Shown in pieces: positions 32,488 through 40,593 of a stretch of DNA of 64,000 nt. Both the position numbers and the translations under genes were made by a program. The stretch's first letter is position 1; each line of letters starts with the position of its first letter. The notes under the pieces were generated by a model. That model searched no databases. It was not told the DNA's origin and saw nothing but the letters and a program-made list of their open reading frames with translations. Source of the stretch: Mycolicibacterium phocaicum (GTDB taxonomy: Bacteria; Actinomycetota; Actinomycetes; Mycobacteriales; Mycobacteriaceae); assembly GCF_010731115.1 (NCBI RefSeq), contig NZ_AP022616.1:4960001-5024000 (forward strand), written 5' to 3'.

Positions 32488-33237
32488 ATGCTGATTGGTT
32501 CGCACGTCGACAACACCGACCCTCTGGCCGCGGCGGCCGCCGACGGCGCCGATGTGGTGCAGTTCTTCCTCGGCAATCCGCAGAGCTGGAAGAAGCCCGC
32601 GCCCCGCGAGGACGCCGAGATCCTGCGGGCGTCGTCCGTGCCGTTGTACGTCCACGCGCCGTACCTGATCAACGTCGCCTCGGCCAACAACAAGGTGCGC
32701 ATCCCGTCACGCAAGATCCTCCAGGACACGTGCGATGCCGCGTCCGAGATCGGCGCGACGGCCGTGATCGTGCATGGCGGGCATGCCGATGACAACGACA
32801 TGGACGCCGGCTTCGAGCGGTGGGTGAAGGCACTCGACGCCCTCAAGACCGACATGCCGGTGTACCTGGAGAACACCGCCGGCGGCGATCACGCCATGGC
32901 CCGGCACTTCGACACCATCGCCCGGCTGTGGGACCGCATCGGCGACAAGGGCATCGGCTTCTGTCTGGACACCTGCCATGCCTGGGCCGCGGGGGAGGCG
33001 CTGGTCGACGCCGTCGAGCGCATCAAGTCCATCACCGGCCGCATCGATCTGGTGCACTGCAACGATTCCCGCGACGCCGCCGGCTCGGGGGCCGACCGGC
33101 ACGCCAACTTCGGTTCGGGTCAGATCGACCCGCAGTTGCTGGCAGCGGTGGTGCGCGCCGCGGACGCTCCCGTCATCTGCGAGACGTCCGAGGACGGCCG
33201 CAAGGACGACATCGCGTTCCTCCGCGAGAACGTTTAG
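32488..33237 (+). CDS. nfo: endonuclease IV (AP endonuclease)
   Basis: Zinc-dependent class II AP endonuclease, 249 residues, which cuts 5' of abasic sites in base-excision repair. TIM-barrel motifs are visible: [12 protein letters not shown] (first His ligand), [23 protein letters not shown] (His ligands), YLENTAGG (Glu), [13 protein letters not shown] (Asp/His), [28 protein letters not shown] (His and Asp) and a final CETSEDG (Glu). It is the equivalent of M. tuberculosis end (Rv0670), which also lies close to rpoC. Confidence 0.95.
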   Translation: MLIGSHVDNTDPLAAAAADGADVVQFFLGNPQSWKKPAPREDAEILRASSVPLYVHAPYLINVASANNKVRIPSRKILQDTCDAASEIGATAVIVHGGHADDNDMDAGFERWVKALDALKTDMPVYLENTAGGDHAMARHFDTIARLWDRIGDKGIGFCLDTCHAWAAGEALVDAVERIKSITGRIDLVHCNDSRDAAGSGADRHANFGSGQIDPQLLAAVVRAADAPVICETSEDGRKDDIAFLRENV

Positions 33238-33267
33238 TCGGCACCGCAATTGTGATAGACACCTCGG

Positions 33268-34680
33268 GTGCGAGACGCCAACACTGAGGTAGCAGAGACA
33301 CCCGACGCCGGTTACGAGCGTGGTCTGTCGGCCAGAACCGTGCAGATGATCGCGATCGGCGGGGCCATCGGTACCGGCCTGTTCTACGGGGCGGGCGGCG
33401 CCATCGAGAAGGCGGGTCCGGCGCTGATCCTGGCCTACCTGTTGGCCGGCCTCGCGGTGTTCGTCATCATGCGGGCGCTCGGTGAGCTGCTGGTGTACCG
33501 CCCGGTCTCGGGCAGCATCTCGGAGTACGCCGAGGAGTTCATGGGCCGGTTCGCCGGGTTCGCGAACGGCTGGACGTACTGGGCGGTGTGGGCCACGACG
33601 TGCATGGCCGAGATCACCGTGGCCGGCAAGTACGTGCAGTACTGGCCGTGGGGGCATGACATCCCGCAGTGGGTGACGGCGCTCGTCGTCCTGCTGGTGT
33701 TGTTCGTGGCGAACCTGATCTCGGTGAAGATCTTCGGCGAGGCCGAGTTCTGGTTCTCGATGATCAAGGTGACCGCGATCATTGGCATGATCATCATCGG
33801 CATCGGGGTGCTGCTGCCGATCGCCGGTTTCGGCCCGGCTACCGGCCCCAGCGTGAGCAACCTGTGGAACGACGGCGGCTTCTTCCCGACGGGCTTCAGC
33901 TCGGCGTTGCTGAGCCTGCAGATCGTGGTGTTCGCCTACGTCGGTGTCGAGCTCGTTGGTGTCACCGCGGGCGAGGCCGAGAACCCGAAGGTGACGCTGC
34001 GCAAGGCCATCAACACGCTGCCCTTCCGCATCGGCCTGTTCTACGTCGGCGCGCTGCTCGTGATCCTGTCGGTGCAGGGCTGGCGGAACTACCACGCCGG
34101 CCACAGCCCATTCGTCGCGGTGTTCCAGTACCTGAATATCCCCGCCGCCGCGGGCATCGTGAATTTCATCCTGCTGACGGCGGCGCTGTCGTCATGCAAC
34201 TCGGGTATCTATTCGACGGGCCGCATGGTGCGCAGCCTCGCCCAGCGCGGTGACGCGCCCGCCGGTCTGCAGGCGCTGAGCAGCCGGCACGTGCCGATGC
34301 TCGCCATCTGCTTCTCGGCCCTCACCATGGGTGTCGGCGTCCTGGTGAACTACCTGTCACCGGACAAGGCGTTCGCCTACATCACGTCGGTGTCGACCAT
34401 CGGCATCATCTTCGTGTGGGGCTCGATCCTGGTGTCGCACTTCATCTATCGCCGTCGGGTGGCCGCCGGTGTGTTGCCGGCGTCGGACTACCGGCTGCCG
34501 GGGGCGCCGTACACGACGTTCCTCGCGCTCGGGTTCCTGGCGCTCGTCGTCGTGCTGCTGTTCTTCACCGACGACGGCCGGACCGCGATCCTGGTGGGTG
34601 CCATCTGGTTCGTCATCGTGACGCTGGGGTACTTCGTGCACCGCGGCGATCGCGCCACCGAGGTCGTGGTGCGCCACTAG
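33268..34680 (+). CDS. amino acid permease (APC superfamily, GABA/D-Ser/D-Ala/Gly-type)
   Basis: A 470-residue permease with about 12 membrane helices, from GTG 33268. The AAT-family motif GLSARTVQMIAIGGAIGTGLFYGAG in helix 1 (substrate carboxylate site GAIGTGL) is clear, as are YRPVSGSISEYAEEFMG and WTYWAVWATTCMAEITVAG. It resembles the CycA/GabP/AnsP branch; substrate cannot be settled. It follows nfo by 30 bases. At this place M. tuberculosis has a lipoprotein gene (lpqP), so this is a species-specific replacement. Confidence 0.88.
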   Translation: MRDANTEVAETPDAGYERGLSARTVQMIAIGGAIGTGLFYGAGGAIEKAGPALILAYLLAGLAVFVIMRALGELLVYRPVSGSISEYAEEFMGRFAGFANGWTYWAVWATTCMAEITVAGKYVQYWPWGHDIPQWVTALVVLLVLFVANLISVKIFGEAEFWFSMIKVTAIIGMIIIGIGVLLPIAGFGPATGPSVSNLWNDGGFFPTGFSSALLSLQIVVFAYVGVELVGVTAGEAENPKVTLRKAINTLPFRIGLFYVGALLVILSVQGWRNYHAGHSPFVAVFQYLNIPAAAGIVNFILLTAALSSCNSGIYSTGRMVRSLAQRGDAPAGLQALSSRHVPMLAICFSALTMGVGVLVNYLSPDKAFAYITSVSTIGIIFVWGSILVSHFIYRRRVAAGVLPASDYRLPGAPYTTFLALGFLALVVVLLFFTDDGRTAILVGAIWFVIVTLGYFVHRGDRATEVVVRH

Positions 34681-34696
34681 GAGATATATACAGTTC

Positions 34697-34724
34697 TTGT
34701 GCGACTGTCGGGAAAATGTAATAG
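34697..34724 (+). promoter_or_regulatory. putative promoter of fadE8-type operon
   Basis: TTGTGC (34697-34702) and TAATAG (34719-34724), 16 bases apart, directly ahead of the acyl-CoA dehydrogenase start at 34732. This would give a leaderless or nearly leaderless transcript, common in mycobacteria. Confidence 0.35.
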
Positions 34725-34731
34725 TGGGGAC

Positions 34732-36360
34732 ATGGCTGATACGCATGTCGTCACCAATCAGGTTCCGCCGCTCGAGAACTACAACCCCGCCACCTTCCCG
34801 GCACTCGCCGAGGCCCTCATCCGCGAAGGCGGCGAGTGGGGCGTCGACGAGGTCCACGAGGTCGGTGCGCTCGGCGGCAGCCGGGTCGCGCAGCGCTGGG
34901 GTGAGCTGGCGGACCGCAACGTCCCGATCCTGCACACGCACGATCGCTACGGGCACCGCGTCGACGAGGTCGAGTACGACCCGGCCTACCACCAGCTGAT
35001 GAACGCCGCCGTGACGCACGGCCTGCACGGCGCACCCTGGGCCGACGACCGTCCCGGCGCCCACGTCGTCCGCGCCGCGAAGATGTCGGCCTGGACGCCC
35101 GAGCCCGGTCACGTCTGCCCGATCTCGATGACCTACGCCGTCGTCCCGGCGCTGCGGTTCAATCCCGAACTCTCCAAGATCTATGAACCGCTGCTGACCA
35201 GCCGGGTGTACGACCCCGAGCTGAAAGTGCCTGCCACCAAGGCGGGTATCACCGCGGGCATGTCGATGACCGAGAAACAGGGCGGCTCCGACGTGCGCGC
35301 CGGCACCACGCAGGCCACCCCCAACGGCGACGGCACCTACTCGCTGCGCGGTCACAAGTGGTTCACCTCCGCACCGATGGGCGACATGTTCCTGGTGCTG
35401 GCGCAGGCGCCCGGCGGCCTGTCCTGCTTCTTCCTGCCCCGCGTCCTGCCCGACGGCACCCGCAACCGGATGTTCATCCAGCGGCTCAAGGACAAGCTCG
35501 GCAACCACGCCAACGCCTCGAGTGAGATCGAGTACGACGGTGCGACGGTGTGGCTCGTGGGCGAGGAGGGCCGCGGCGTGCCGACCATCATCGAGATGGT
35601 CAACCTCACCCGCCTCGACTGCACGCTCGGCAGCGCCACCAGCATGCGCACCGGCCTGACGCAGGCCGTGCACCACGCGCAGCACCGCAAGGCGTTCGGT
35701 GCCTACCTGATCGACCAGCCGCTGATGCGCAACGTGCTCGCCGACATGGCCGTCGAGGCCGAGGCCGCCACGATCCTGGCGATGCGCATGGCCGGTGCCA
35801 CCGACCGCGCGGTGCGGGGTGACGAACGCGAAAGCCTGTTCCGCCGAATCGGTCTGGCCGCGGCCAAGTACTGGGTGTGCAAGCGCGCGACGCCGCACGC
35901 CGCGGAGGCCATGGAGTGCTTCGGCGGCAACGGCTATGCCGAGGAATCCGGCATGCCGCGCCTCTACCGCGAGGCGCCGCTGATGGGCATCTGGGAAGGC
36001 TCGGGCAACGTCAGCGCCCTGGACACCCTGCGCGCCATGGCCACCAAGCCCGAGTGCATCGAGGTGCTGTTCGACGAGTTGGCGCAGCCGCAGGCACAGG
36101 ACGCCCGCCTGGACGCCCACGTCAACGCGCTCAAGGCGCAGCTCACCGATCCGCAGACCCTCGAATACCGCGGACGCAAAGTGGCCGAGGACATTTCGCT
36201 GGCGCTGCAGGGCGCGCTGCTGGTGCGCCACGGGCACCCCGCGGTGGCCGAGGCGTTCCTCGTCAGCCGCCTCGACCGCCAGTGGGGCGGCGCGTTCGGC
36301 ACCCTGCCGACCGGCCTCGACCTCGCACCCATCATCGAACGCGCCCTGGTCAAGGGCTGA
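34732..36360 (+). CDS. fadE8: acyl-CoA dehydrogenase, FadE8/AidB-like
   Basis: A flavin acyl-CoA dehydrogenase of the AidB-like group, 542 residues from ATG 34732. It has an AidB-type N-terminal domain, FAD-binding ITAGMSMTEKQGGSDVRAGTT, the RGHKWFTSAP strand, and the catalytic-region GNGYAEESGMPRLYREAPLMGIWEGSGNVSALD with its Arg/Glu pair. It probably oxidises a branched acyl-CoA; the AidB link to alkylation response is family knowledge only. It is positioned as in M. tuberculosis (fadE8-echA4-PaaX-like-echA5), a likely fatty-acid or aromatic-acid catabolic operon. The next gene begins after a palindrome. Confidence 0.92.
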   Translation: MADTHVVTNQVPPLENYNPATFPALAEALIREGGEWGVDEVHEVGALGGSRVAQRWGELADRNVPILHTHDRYGHRVDEVEYDPAYHQLMNAAVTHGLHGAPWADDRPGAHVVRAAKMSAWTPEPGHVCPISMTYAVVPALRFNPELSKIYEPLLTSRVYDPELKVPATKAGITAGMSMTEKQGGSDVRAGTTQATPNGDGTYSLRGHKWFTSAPMGDMFLVLAQAPGGLSCFFLPRVLPDGTRNRMFIQRLKDKLGNHANASSEIEYDGATVWLVGEEGRGVPTIIEMVNLTRLDCTLGSATSMRTGLTQAVHHAQHRKAFGAYLIDQPLMRNVLADMAVEAEAATILAMRMAGATDRAVRGDERESLFRRIGLAAAKYWVCKRATPHAAEAMECFGGNGYAEESGMPRLYREAPLMGIWEGSGNVSALDTLRAMATKPECIEVLFDELAQPQAQDARLDAHVNALKAQLTDPQTLEYRGRKVAEDISLALQGALLVRHGHPAVAEAFLVSRLDRQWGGAFGTLPTGLDLAPIIERALVKG

Positions 36361-36374
36361 TTTCAACTGCCGAG

Positions 36375-36423
36375 AAGACATAAAACTGTCGCGGAATGCC
36401 TGTTTTCGACAGTTTTACGTCTT
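36375..36423. repeat. long palindrome between fadE8 and echA4
   Basis: Inverted repeat with 17-base arms (36375-36391 and 36407-36423), one mismatch, 15-base centre. It lies between the fadE8 stop (36360) and the echA4 start (36444). It can fold as a hairpin (partial terminator between co-directional genes) or act as an operator for the PaaX-like regulator two genes downstream. Confidence 0.7.
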
Positions 36424-36443
36424 GTCGCGGGAAGGCTGAGCTG

Positions 36444-37358
36444 GTGGATTTCGACAATCTGAAGACCATGACCTACGAGGTCGCCGACCGGGTCGCCCGG
36501 ATCACGTTCAACCGTCCGGAGAAGGGCAACTCGATCGTCGCGGACACACCGCTGGAACTCGCCGCGTGCGTCGAACGCGCTGATCTCGACCCGAACGTGC
36601 ACGTGATCCTGGTGTCCGGCCGCGGCGAAGGCTTCTGTGCGGGTTTCGATCTGAGCGCCTACGCCGACGGCACCGGGGCCGCCGGCGGCTCCGAGCACCA
36701 GGGCACCGTGCTCGACGGCCACACGCAGGCCGTCAACCATCTGCCGAACCAGCCCTGGGATCCGATGATCGACTACCAGATGATGAGCCGGTTCGTCCGT
36801 GGCTTCTCCAGCCTGATGCACTGCGACAAACCGACCGTCGTGAAAATCCACGGTTACTGCGTGGCCGGCGGTACCGACATCGCGCTGCACGCCGACCAGG
36901 TGATCGCGGCCTCCGACGCCAAGATCGGCTACCCCCCGATGCGGGTGTGGGGCGTGCCGGCGGGCGGGTTGTGGGCGCATCGCCTGGGTGACCAGCGCGC
37001 GAAACGTCTGCTGTTCACGGGGGATTGCATCACCGGGGCGCAGGCCGCCGAATGGGGTCTGGCGGTCGAGGCCCCGGAGCCCGAGGACCTCGACGAGCGC
37101 ACCGAGCGGCTCGTCGCGCGCATTGCGGCGATGCCGGTGAACCAGCTGATCATGGCGAAGCTGGCGTGCAATACCTCGCTGCTGCAGCAGGGCGTCGCGA
37201 CCAGCCGGATGGTCAGCACGGTGTTCGACGGCATCGCCCGGCACACGCCCGAGGGACATGCCTTCGTCGCCGACGCCGTCGAGCACGGGTTCCGGCAGGC
37301 GGTGCGGCACCGCGACGAGCCCTTCGGTGATGCGGGCCGGGTGGCCTCCGGGGTCTGA
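36444..37358 (+). CDS. echA4: enoyl-CoA hydratase/isomerase family protein, EchA4-type
   Basis: A crotonase-fold protein of 304 residues from GTG 36444 (an ATG at 36468 is also possible). It shows the oxyanion-hole loop VILVSGRGEGFCAGFDLSAYADG and the second oxyanion segment HGYCVAGGTDIALHADQVIA. It lacks the classic first catalytic Glu context of true hydratases in an obvious form (the segment YPPMRVWGVPAGG replaces it), so an isomerase or hydrolase activity is possible. It lies in the fadE8-echA4-PaaX-echA5 cluster and is followed after five bases by the regulator. Confidence 0.88.
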   Translation: MDFDNLKTMTYEVADRVARITFNRPEKGNSIVADTPLELAACVERADLDPNVHVILVSGRGEGFCAGFDLSAYADGTGAAGGSEHQGTVLDGHTQAVNHLPNQPWDPMIDYQMMSRFVRGFSSLMHCDKPTVVKIHGYCVAGGTDIALHADQVIAASDAKIGYPPMRVWGVPAGGLWAHRLGDQRAKRLLFTGDCITGAQAAEWGLAVEAPEPEDLDERTERLVARIAAMPVNQLIMAKLACNTSLLQQGVATSRMVSTVFDGIARHTPEGHAFVADAVEHGFRQAVRHRDEPFGDAGRVASGV

Positions 37359-37363
37359 CGGCC

Positions 37364-38086
37364 ATGCCTGAGCTGAAGCGGATGACCGCCCGGTCGGTGG
37401 TGCTCAGCGTGCTGCTGGGTGCCCACCCGGCGTGGGCGTCCGCGGCCGAGTTGGTCCGGCTCACGTCGGATTTCGACATCAAGGAGCAGACGCTGCGGGT
37501 GGCGCTGACGCGCATGGTCAGCGCCGGCGACTTGGTGCGATCGGCCGACGGCTATCGGCTCGCCGACCGGCTGCTGGCGCGGCAACGACGGCAGGACGCC
37601 GCCATCGACCCGAAGACCCGGCCCTGGCACGGCGAGTGGACGACGGTTGTCATCACCACCGTCGGCGCCGATGCCCGCACCCGGGCGGACCTGCGAAACG
37701 ACCTGCTGCAGAACAGGTTCGGTGAGCTCCGTGAGGGCCTGTGGCTGCGGCCGGCCAATCTGGCCGGCGAGCTCCCGGCGGAGGTCACGGCCAACGCCCG
37801 GATACTGACCAGCCGGGACGACGATCCGGCGGGCCTGGCCGGCGTGCTGTGGGACCTGCCTGACTGGAGCGGTACCGCGCGGCAACTGCTCGATGAGATC
37901 GCCTCGGCCGGTGACGTGCCCGGCCGGTTCGTGGCGGCGGCCGCCATCGTCCGGCACCTGTTGTCCGACCCCGTACTCCCTGCCGAACTGCTCCCCGGTG
38001 ACTGGCCCGGCGAGCAGCTCCGGCAGGCCTACGCAGACTTCGCCGCCGAATTGATCGGCCGGCGCGACGAGATGGAGGCACCATGA
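37364..38086 (+). CDS. PaaX-type transcriptional regulator
   Basis: A 240-residue PaaX-like repressor. It has an N-terminal winged helix (SVVLSVLLGAHPAWASAAELVRLTSDFDIKEQTLRVALTRMVSAGDLVRSADGYRL), a central domain beginning GEWTTVVITTVG and a helical C-terminal part. PaaX proteins repress phenylacetate catabolism and bind phenylacetyl-CoA; here the neighbours are fadE8/echA4/echA5, so the inducer is probably an acyl- or aryl-CoA. It is the equivalent of Rv0674. It overlaps echA5 by four bases (ATGA), so regulator and enzymes are co-transcribed. Confidence 0.88.
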   Translation: MPELKRMTARSVVLSVLLGAHPAWASAAELVRLTSDFDIKEQTLRVALTRMVSAGDLVRSADGYRLADRLLARQRRQDAAIDPKTRPWHGEWTTVVITTVGADARTRADLRNDLLQNRFGELREGLWLRPANLAGELPAEVTANARILTSRDDDPAGLAGVLWDLPDWSGTARQLLDEIASAGDVPGRFVAAAAIVRHLLSDPVLPAELLPGDWPGEQLRQAYADFAAELIGRRDEMEAP

Positions 38087-38847
38087 CCGAACCTGTGCGC
38101 GTCGAGAAGAACGGGCCGGTGACGACGGTCATCATCGACCGGCCCGGTGCCCGCAACGCCGTCAACGGGCCGACGGCAGCCGCGCTCCACCAGGCGTTCG
38201 ACGAGTTCGACCGCGACGACTCCGCCGCCGTGGCGGTGTTGTGGGGCGACCACGGAACGTTCTGTGCCGGAGCGGATCTCAAGGCGTTCGGCACCCCGGA
38301 GATGAACCAGACGCACCGGACGGGACCGGGGCCGATGGGCCCGAGCCGGATGATGCTCTCCAAGCCGGTGATCGCCGCGGTCAGCGGCTACGCCGTCGCG
38401 GGCGGACTGGAGCTGGCGGTGTGGTGCGACCTGCGTGTCGTCGAGGAGGACGCGACGCTCGGCGTGTTCTGCCGGCGCTGGGGCGTCCCCCTCATCGACG
38501 GTGGCACGGTCCGGTTGCCGCGGCTGATCGGACACAGCCGGGCCATGGACCTGATCCTGACGGGCCGCGCCGTCGACGCCGCGGAGGCGCTGCAGATCGG
38601 TCTGGCCAACCGGGTCGTCCCGCACGGGCAGGCCCGTGAGAAGGCCGAAGAGCTGGCCCACGAACTCGCGGCGTTGCCGCAGTTGTGTCTGCGCGCCGAC
38701 CGGATGTCGGCGCTGCGGCAGTGGGGCGAATCGGAGGAATCCGCAATGGAATTCGAGTTCGCCAGCCTGGCGCAGGTGGCCGAGGAGTCGCTCGCGGGGG
38801 CGCAGCGGTTCGCCGGGGGAGCGGGCCGGCACGGCGCGAAGGCGTGA
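38083..38847 (+). CDS. echA5: enoyl-CoA hydratase/isomerase family protein, EchA5-type
   Basis: A 254-residue crotonase-fold protein. It shows VLWGDHGTFCAGADLKAFG (oxyanion loop), AVSGYAVAGGLELAVWCDLRVVEEDATLGVFCRRWGVPLIDGGTVRLPRLIGHSRAMDLILTG and a C-terminal helical lid. It has the family residues for CoA-thioester stabilisation; substrate is unknown. Last gene of the fadE8 cluster, converging with the DUF3060 lipoprotein gene three bases away. Confidence 0.92.
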   Translation: MTEPVRVEKNGPVTTVIIDRPGARNAVNGPTAAALHQAFDEFDRDDSAAVAVLWGDHGTFCAGADLKAFGTPEMNQTHRTGPGPMGPSRMMLSKPVIAAVSGYAVAGGLELAVWCDLRVVEEDATLGVFCRRWGVPLIDGGTVRLPRLIGHSRAMDLILTGRAVDAAEALQIGLANRVVPHGQAREKAEELAHELAALPQLCLRADRMSALRQWGESEESAMEFEFASLAQVAEESLAGAQRFAGGAGRHGAKA

Positions 38848-38850
38848 GGG

Positions 38851-39279
38851 CTAACCCTTGGTGACGGTATTGCCGGTGCCGGTGTTGTTGACCTTCGGCG
38901 ACCCGTCCTTGTAGGTGACGGTGGCGTGCATGCCGACGACGTCGAGCTCCTGGTCGACCTTGTCGAATGTCACCTTGTTGTCGGTGCCGCCGATGTTCGC
39001 CTTGGAGCAGGTGCCCTTGACGGTCAGCGTGTTGTTGGCACCGCCGACGGTCAGCGATTTGCCGGTGCCGCAATCGATTTCCCGGGTGGTGCCGACGGCG
39101 CTGTAGTTGATGGTGTTGCCCACCTCGACCTGCGCGGTCGTCGGCACCGCGGAAGTCCCGGTGGTGCCTGACGCAGTCGAACTGCCGCCCGAACTGCTGT
39201 CCTGCGATCCGCAGCCGGTCAGCACCACAGCGGCAGCGGCGACGACGCCCGCCGCCATCGCGATTCGGTTGGGGTTCAT
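38851..39279 (-). CDS. DUF3060 lipoprotein
   Basis: A 142-residue lipoprotein. The signal peptide with lipobox VLTGC (Cys near residue 23) is followed by a Ser/Gly/Thr linker and a DUF3060 domain. That domain is recognised by repeating beta-strand turns with N-x-L/V-T-V and G-x-D/N-N-x-V patterns (GKSLTVGGANNTLTVKGTCSKANIGGTDNKVTF) and two Cys. Such domains are predicted right-handed beta-helical solenoids on the cell surface; no function is known. The next gene on the same strand, 48 bases upstream, encodes a second DUF3060 protein. Confidence 0.82.
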   Translation of the reverse strand: MNPNRIAMAAGVVAAAAVVLTGCGSQDSSSGGSSTASGTTGTSAVPTTAQVEVGNTINYSAVGTTREIDCGTGKSLTVGGANNTLTVKGTCSKANIGGTDNKVTFDKVDQELDVVGMHATVTYKDGSPKVNNTGTGNTVTKG

Positions 39280-39327
39280 GCGGTGTCCCTCCCTGTCGGC
39301 GTTAGCGGCACCCGATACGGAACCCGG

Positions 39328-39696
39328 TCAGGGGATCTTGTTCAGCCGGTTGCCCAACCCGAGTTGGTGACCGACGTCGATGAGTGCCGGATCCCCATTG
39401 TGGAATATGACGGTCTGATTGAAGCCGTAGGCGGTGACGTCATTGATGATCGTGTCGGCGATGACGGTGTTGGACGAGCCCTGGACGGTGACGGCCCAGC
39501 AGGTGCCGAACGCAGTGATGTTGTTGCCGCTGCCGTTGACGAACAGGGTGCCGCCGTGGCAGTCGAGGGTCTGGGTGACGCCGGTGCCGACGATGTGGGT
39601 GTCGTCGTTGACCGCGGCGGCATGGGGCGCGCCGACAGCGAGCGGGACCGTCAGCAGGCCGGCAACCAATGCGGTTCCCCATGCTTTGCGAATCAC
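39328..39696 (-). CDS. secreted DUF3060 protein
   Basis: A 122-residue exported protein with a Sec signal peptide and no lipobox (VIRKAWGTALVAGLLTVPLAV, cleavage near AHAAA), then a DUF3060 domain with the solenoid turns TLFVNGSGNNITAFGTCW and TVQGSSNTVIAD and two Cys. GTG 39696 is chosen because it begins the signal peptide and follows GAAGGGG; the longer frame upstream has no protein-like features. It is probably a paralog of the adjacent lipoprotein and co-transcribed with it. These two replace the mmpS5/mmpL5 region found here in M. tuberculosis. Confidence 0.8.
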   Translation of the reverse strand: MIRKAWGTALVAGLLTVPLAVGAPHAAAVNDDTHIVGTGVTQTLDCHGGTLFVNGSGNNITAFGTCWAVTVQGSSNTVIADTIINDVTAYGFNQTVIFHNGDPALIDVGHQLGLGNRLNKIP

Positions 39697-39938
39697 GATG
39701 GTCCCCTTCGTTCTGGGTCTGGCATGACGTGCACCGTGGTGCGGTATCTGGGAGCCTACGTTGCGAGGTAGGTGCTGCGGAGTGGGTTCGTCCGTTCTGT
39801 GGGACTTGTCATGAGACGCGGTTACAAGATTCGCCCAAATGGCGACGTATCCGCAGCGTCTAGAGGTTAGAGTCATTAGTTAACTGGCTGCGCCGCGGCC
39901 GGTGTAAACCAAAGATAGAACACCGGAGGATCGGGCAG

Positions 39939-40580
39939 ATGGCACCTCGGCCAGAGTCGCAAGCCGTTGGGGATGCCCGACCGGCTGTGCCGGTGCGGTC
40001 GCGGGCGACGGCACGCGCCACCAAGCTCAGCCGGGACTCTATCGTCAGCGCCGCGCTGACCTTCCTCGATCGCGAGGGCTGGGACGCGCTGACCATCAAC
40101 GCACTGGCCAACCAGCTCGGTACCAAGGGCCCTTCGCTGTACAACCACGTGCAGAGCCTCGATGACCTGCGGCGCACCGTCCGGATGCGCGTCATCGACG
40201 ACATCATCGGCATGCTCAACACCGTCGGCGAGGGCCGCAGCCGCGATGACGCGGTGATGGCCATGGCCAGTGCCTATCGCAGCTACGCCCATCACCATCC
40301 GGGCCGGTACTCGGCATTCACCCGGATGCCGTTGGGCGGCGACGACCCCGAGTACACCGCGGCGACGCACGCGGCGGCCGGGCCGGTGATCGCGGTCCTG
40401 GCGTCGTATGGCCTCGACGGTGAGAACGCCTTCTACGCGGCACTGGAGTTCTGGTCGGCGCTGCACGGTTTCGTGTTGCTCGAGATGACGGGCGTGATGG
40501 ACGGCGTCGACACCGACGCGGTGTTCACCGACATGGTGGTACGGCTGGCGCGAGGGATGAACGAGCGCGACTCGGCGTGA
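39939..40580 (+). CDS. TetR family transcriptional regulator
   Basis: A 213-residue TetR-like regulator, positional equivalent of Rv0681. A basic N-terminal arm (RSRATARATKL) precedes the helix-turn-helix (SRDSIVSAALTFLDREGWDALTINALANQLGTKGPSLYNHVQSLDDL, ~30-75). The C-terminal domain includes the WHG-type FWSALHGFVLLEMTG. An AGTTAACT palindrome (39878-39885) about 55 bases upstream may be its operator. It lies between the DUF3060 pair (divergent) and a SecD-like gene that starts 13 bases after its stop, which it may co-regulate. Confidence 0.88.
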   Translation: MAPRPESQAVGDARPAVPVRSRATARATKLSRDSIVSAALTFLDREGWDALTINALANQLGTKGPSLYNHVQSLDDLRRTVRMRVIDDIIGMLNTVGEGRSRDDAVMAMASAYRSYAHHHPGRYSAFTRMPLGGDDPEYTAATHAAAGPVIAVLASYGLDGENAFYAALEFWSALHGFVLLEMTGVMDGVDTDAVFTDMVVRLARGMNERDSA

Positions 40581-40593
40581 GCGGGGGAGTGTG

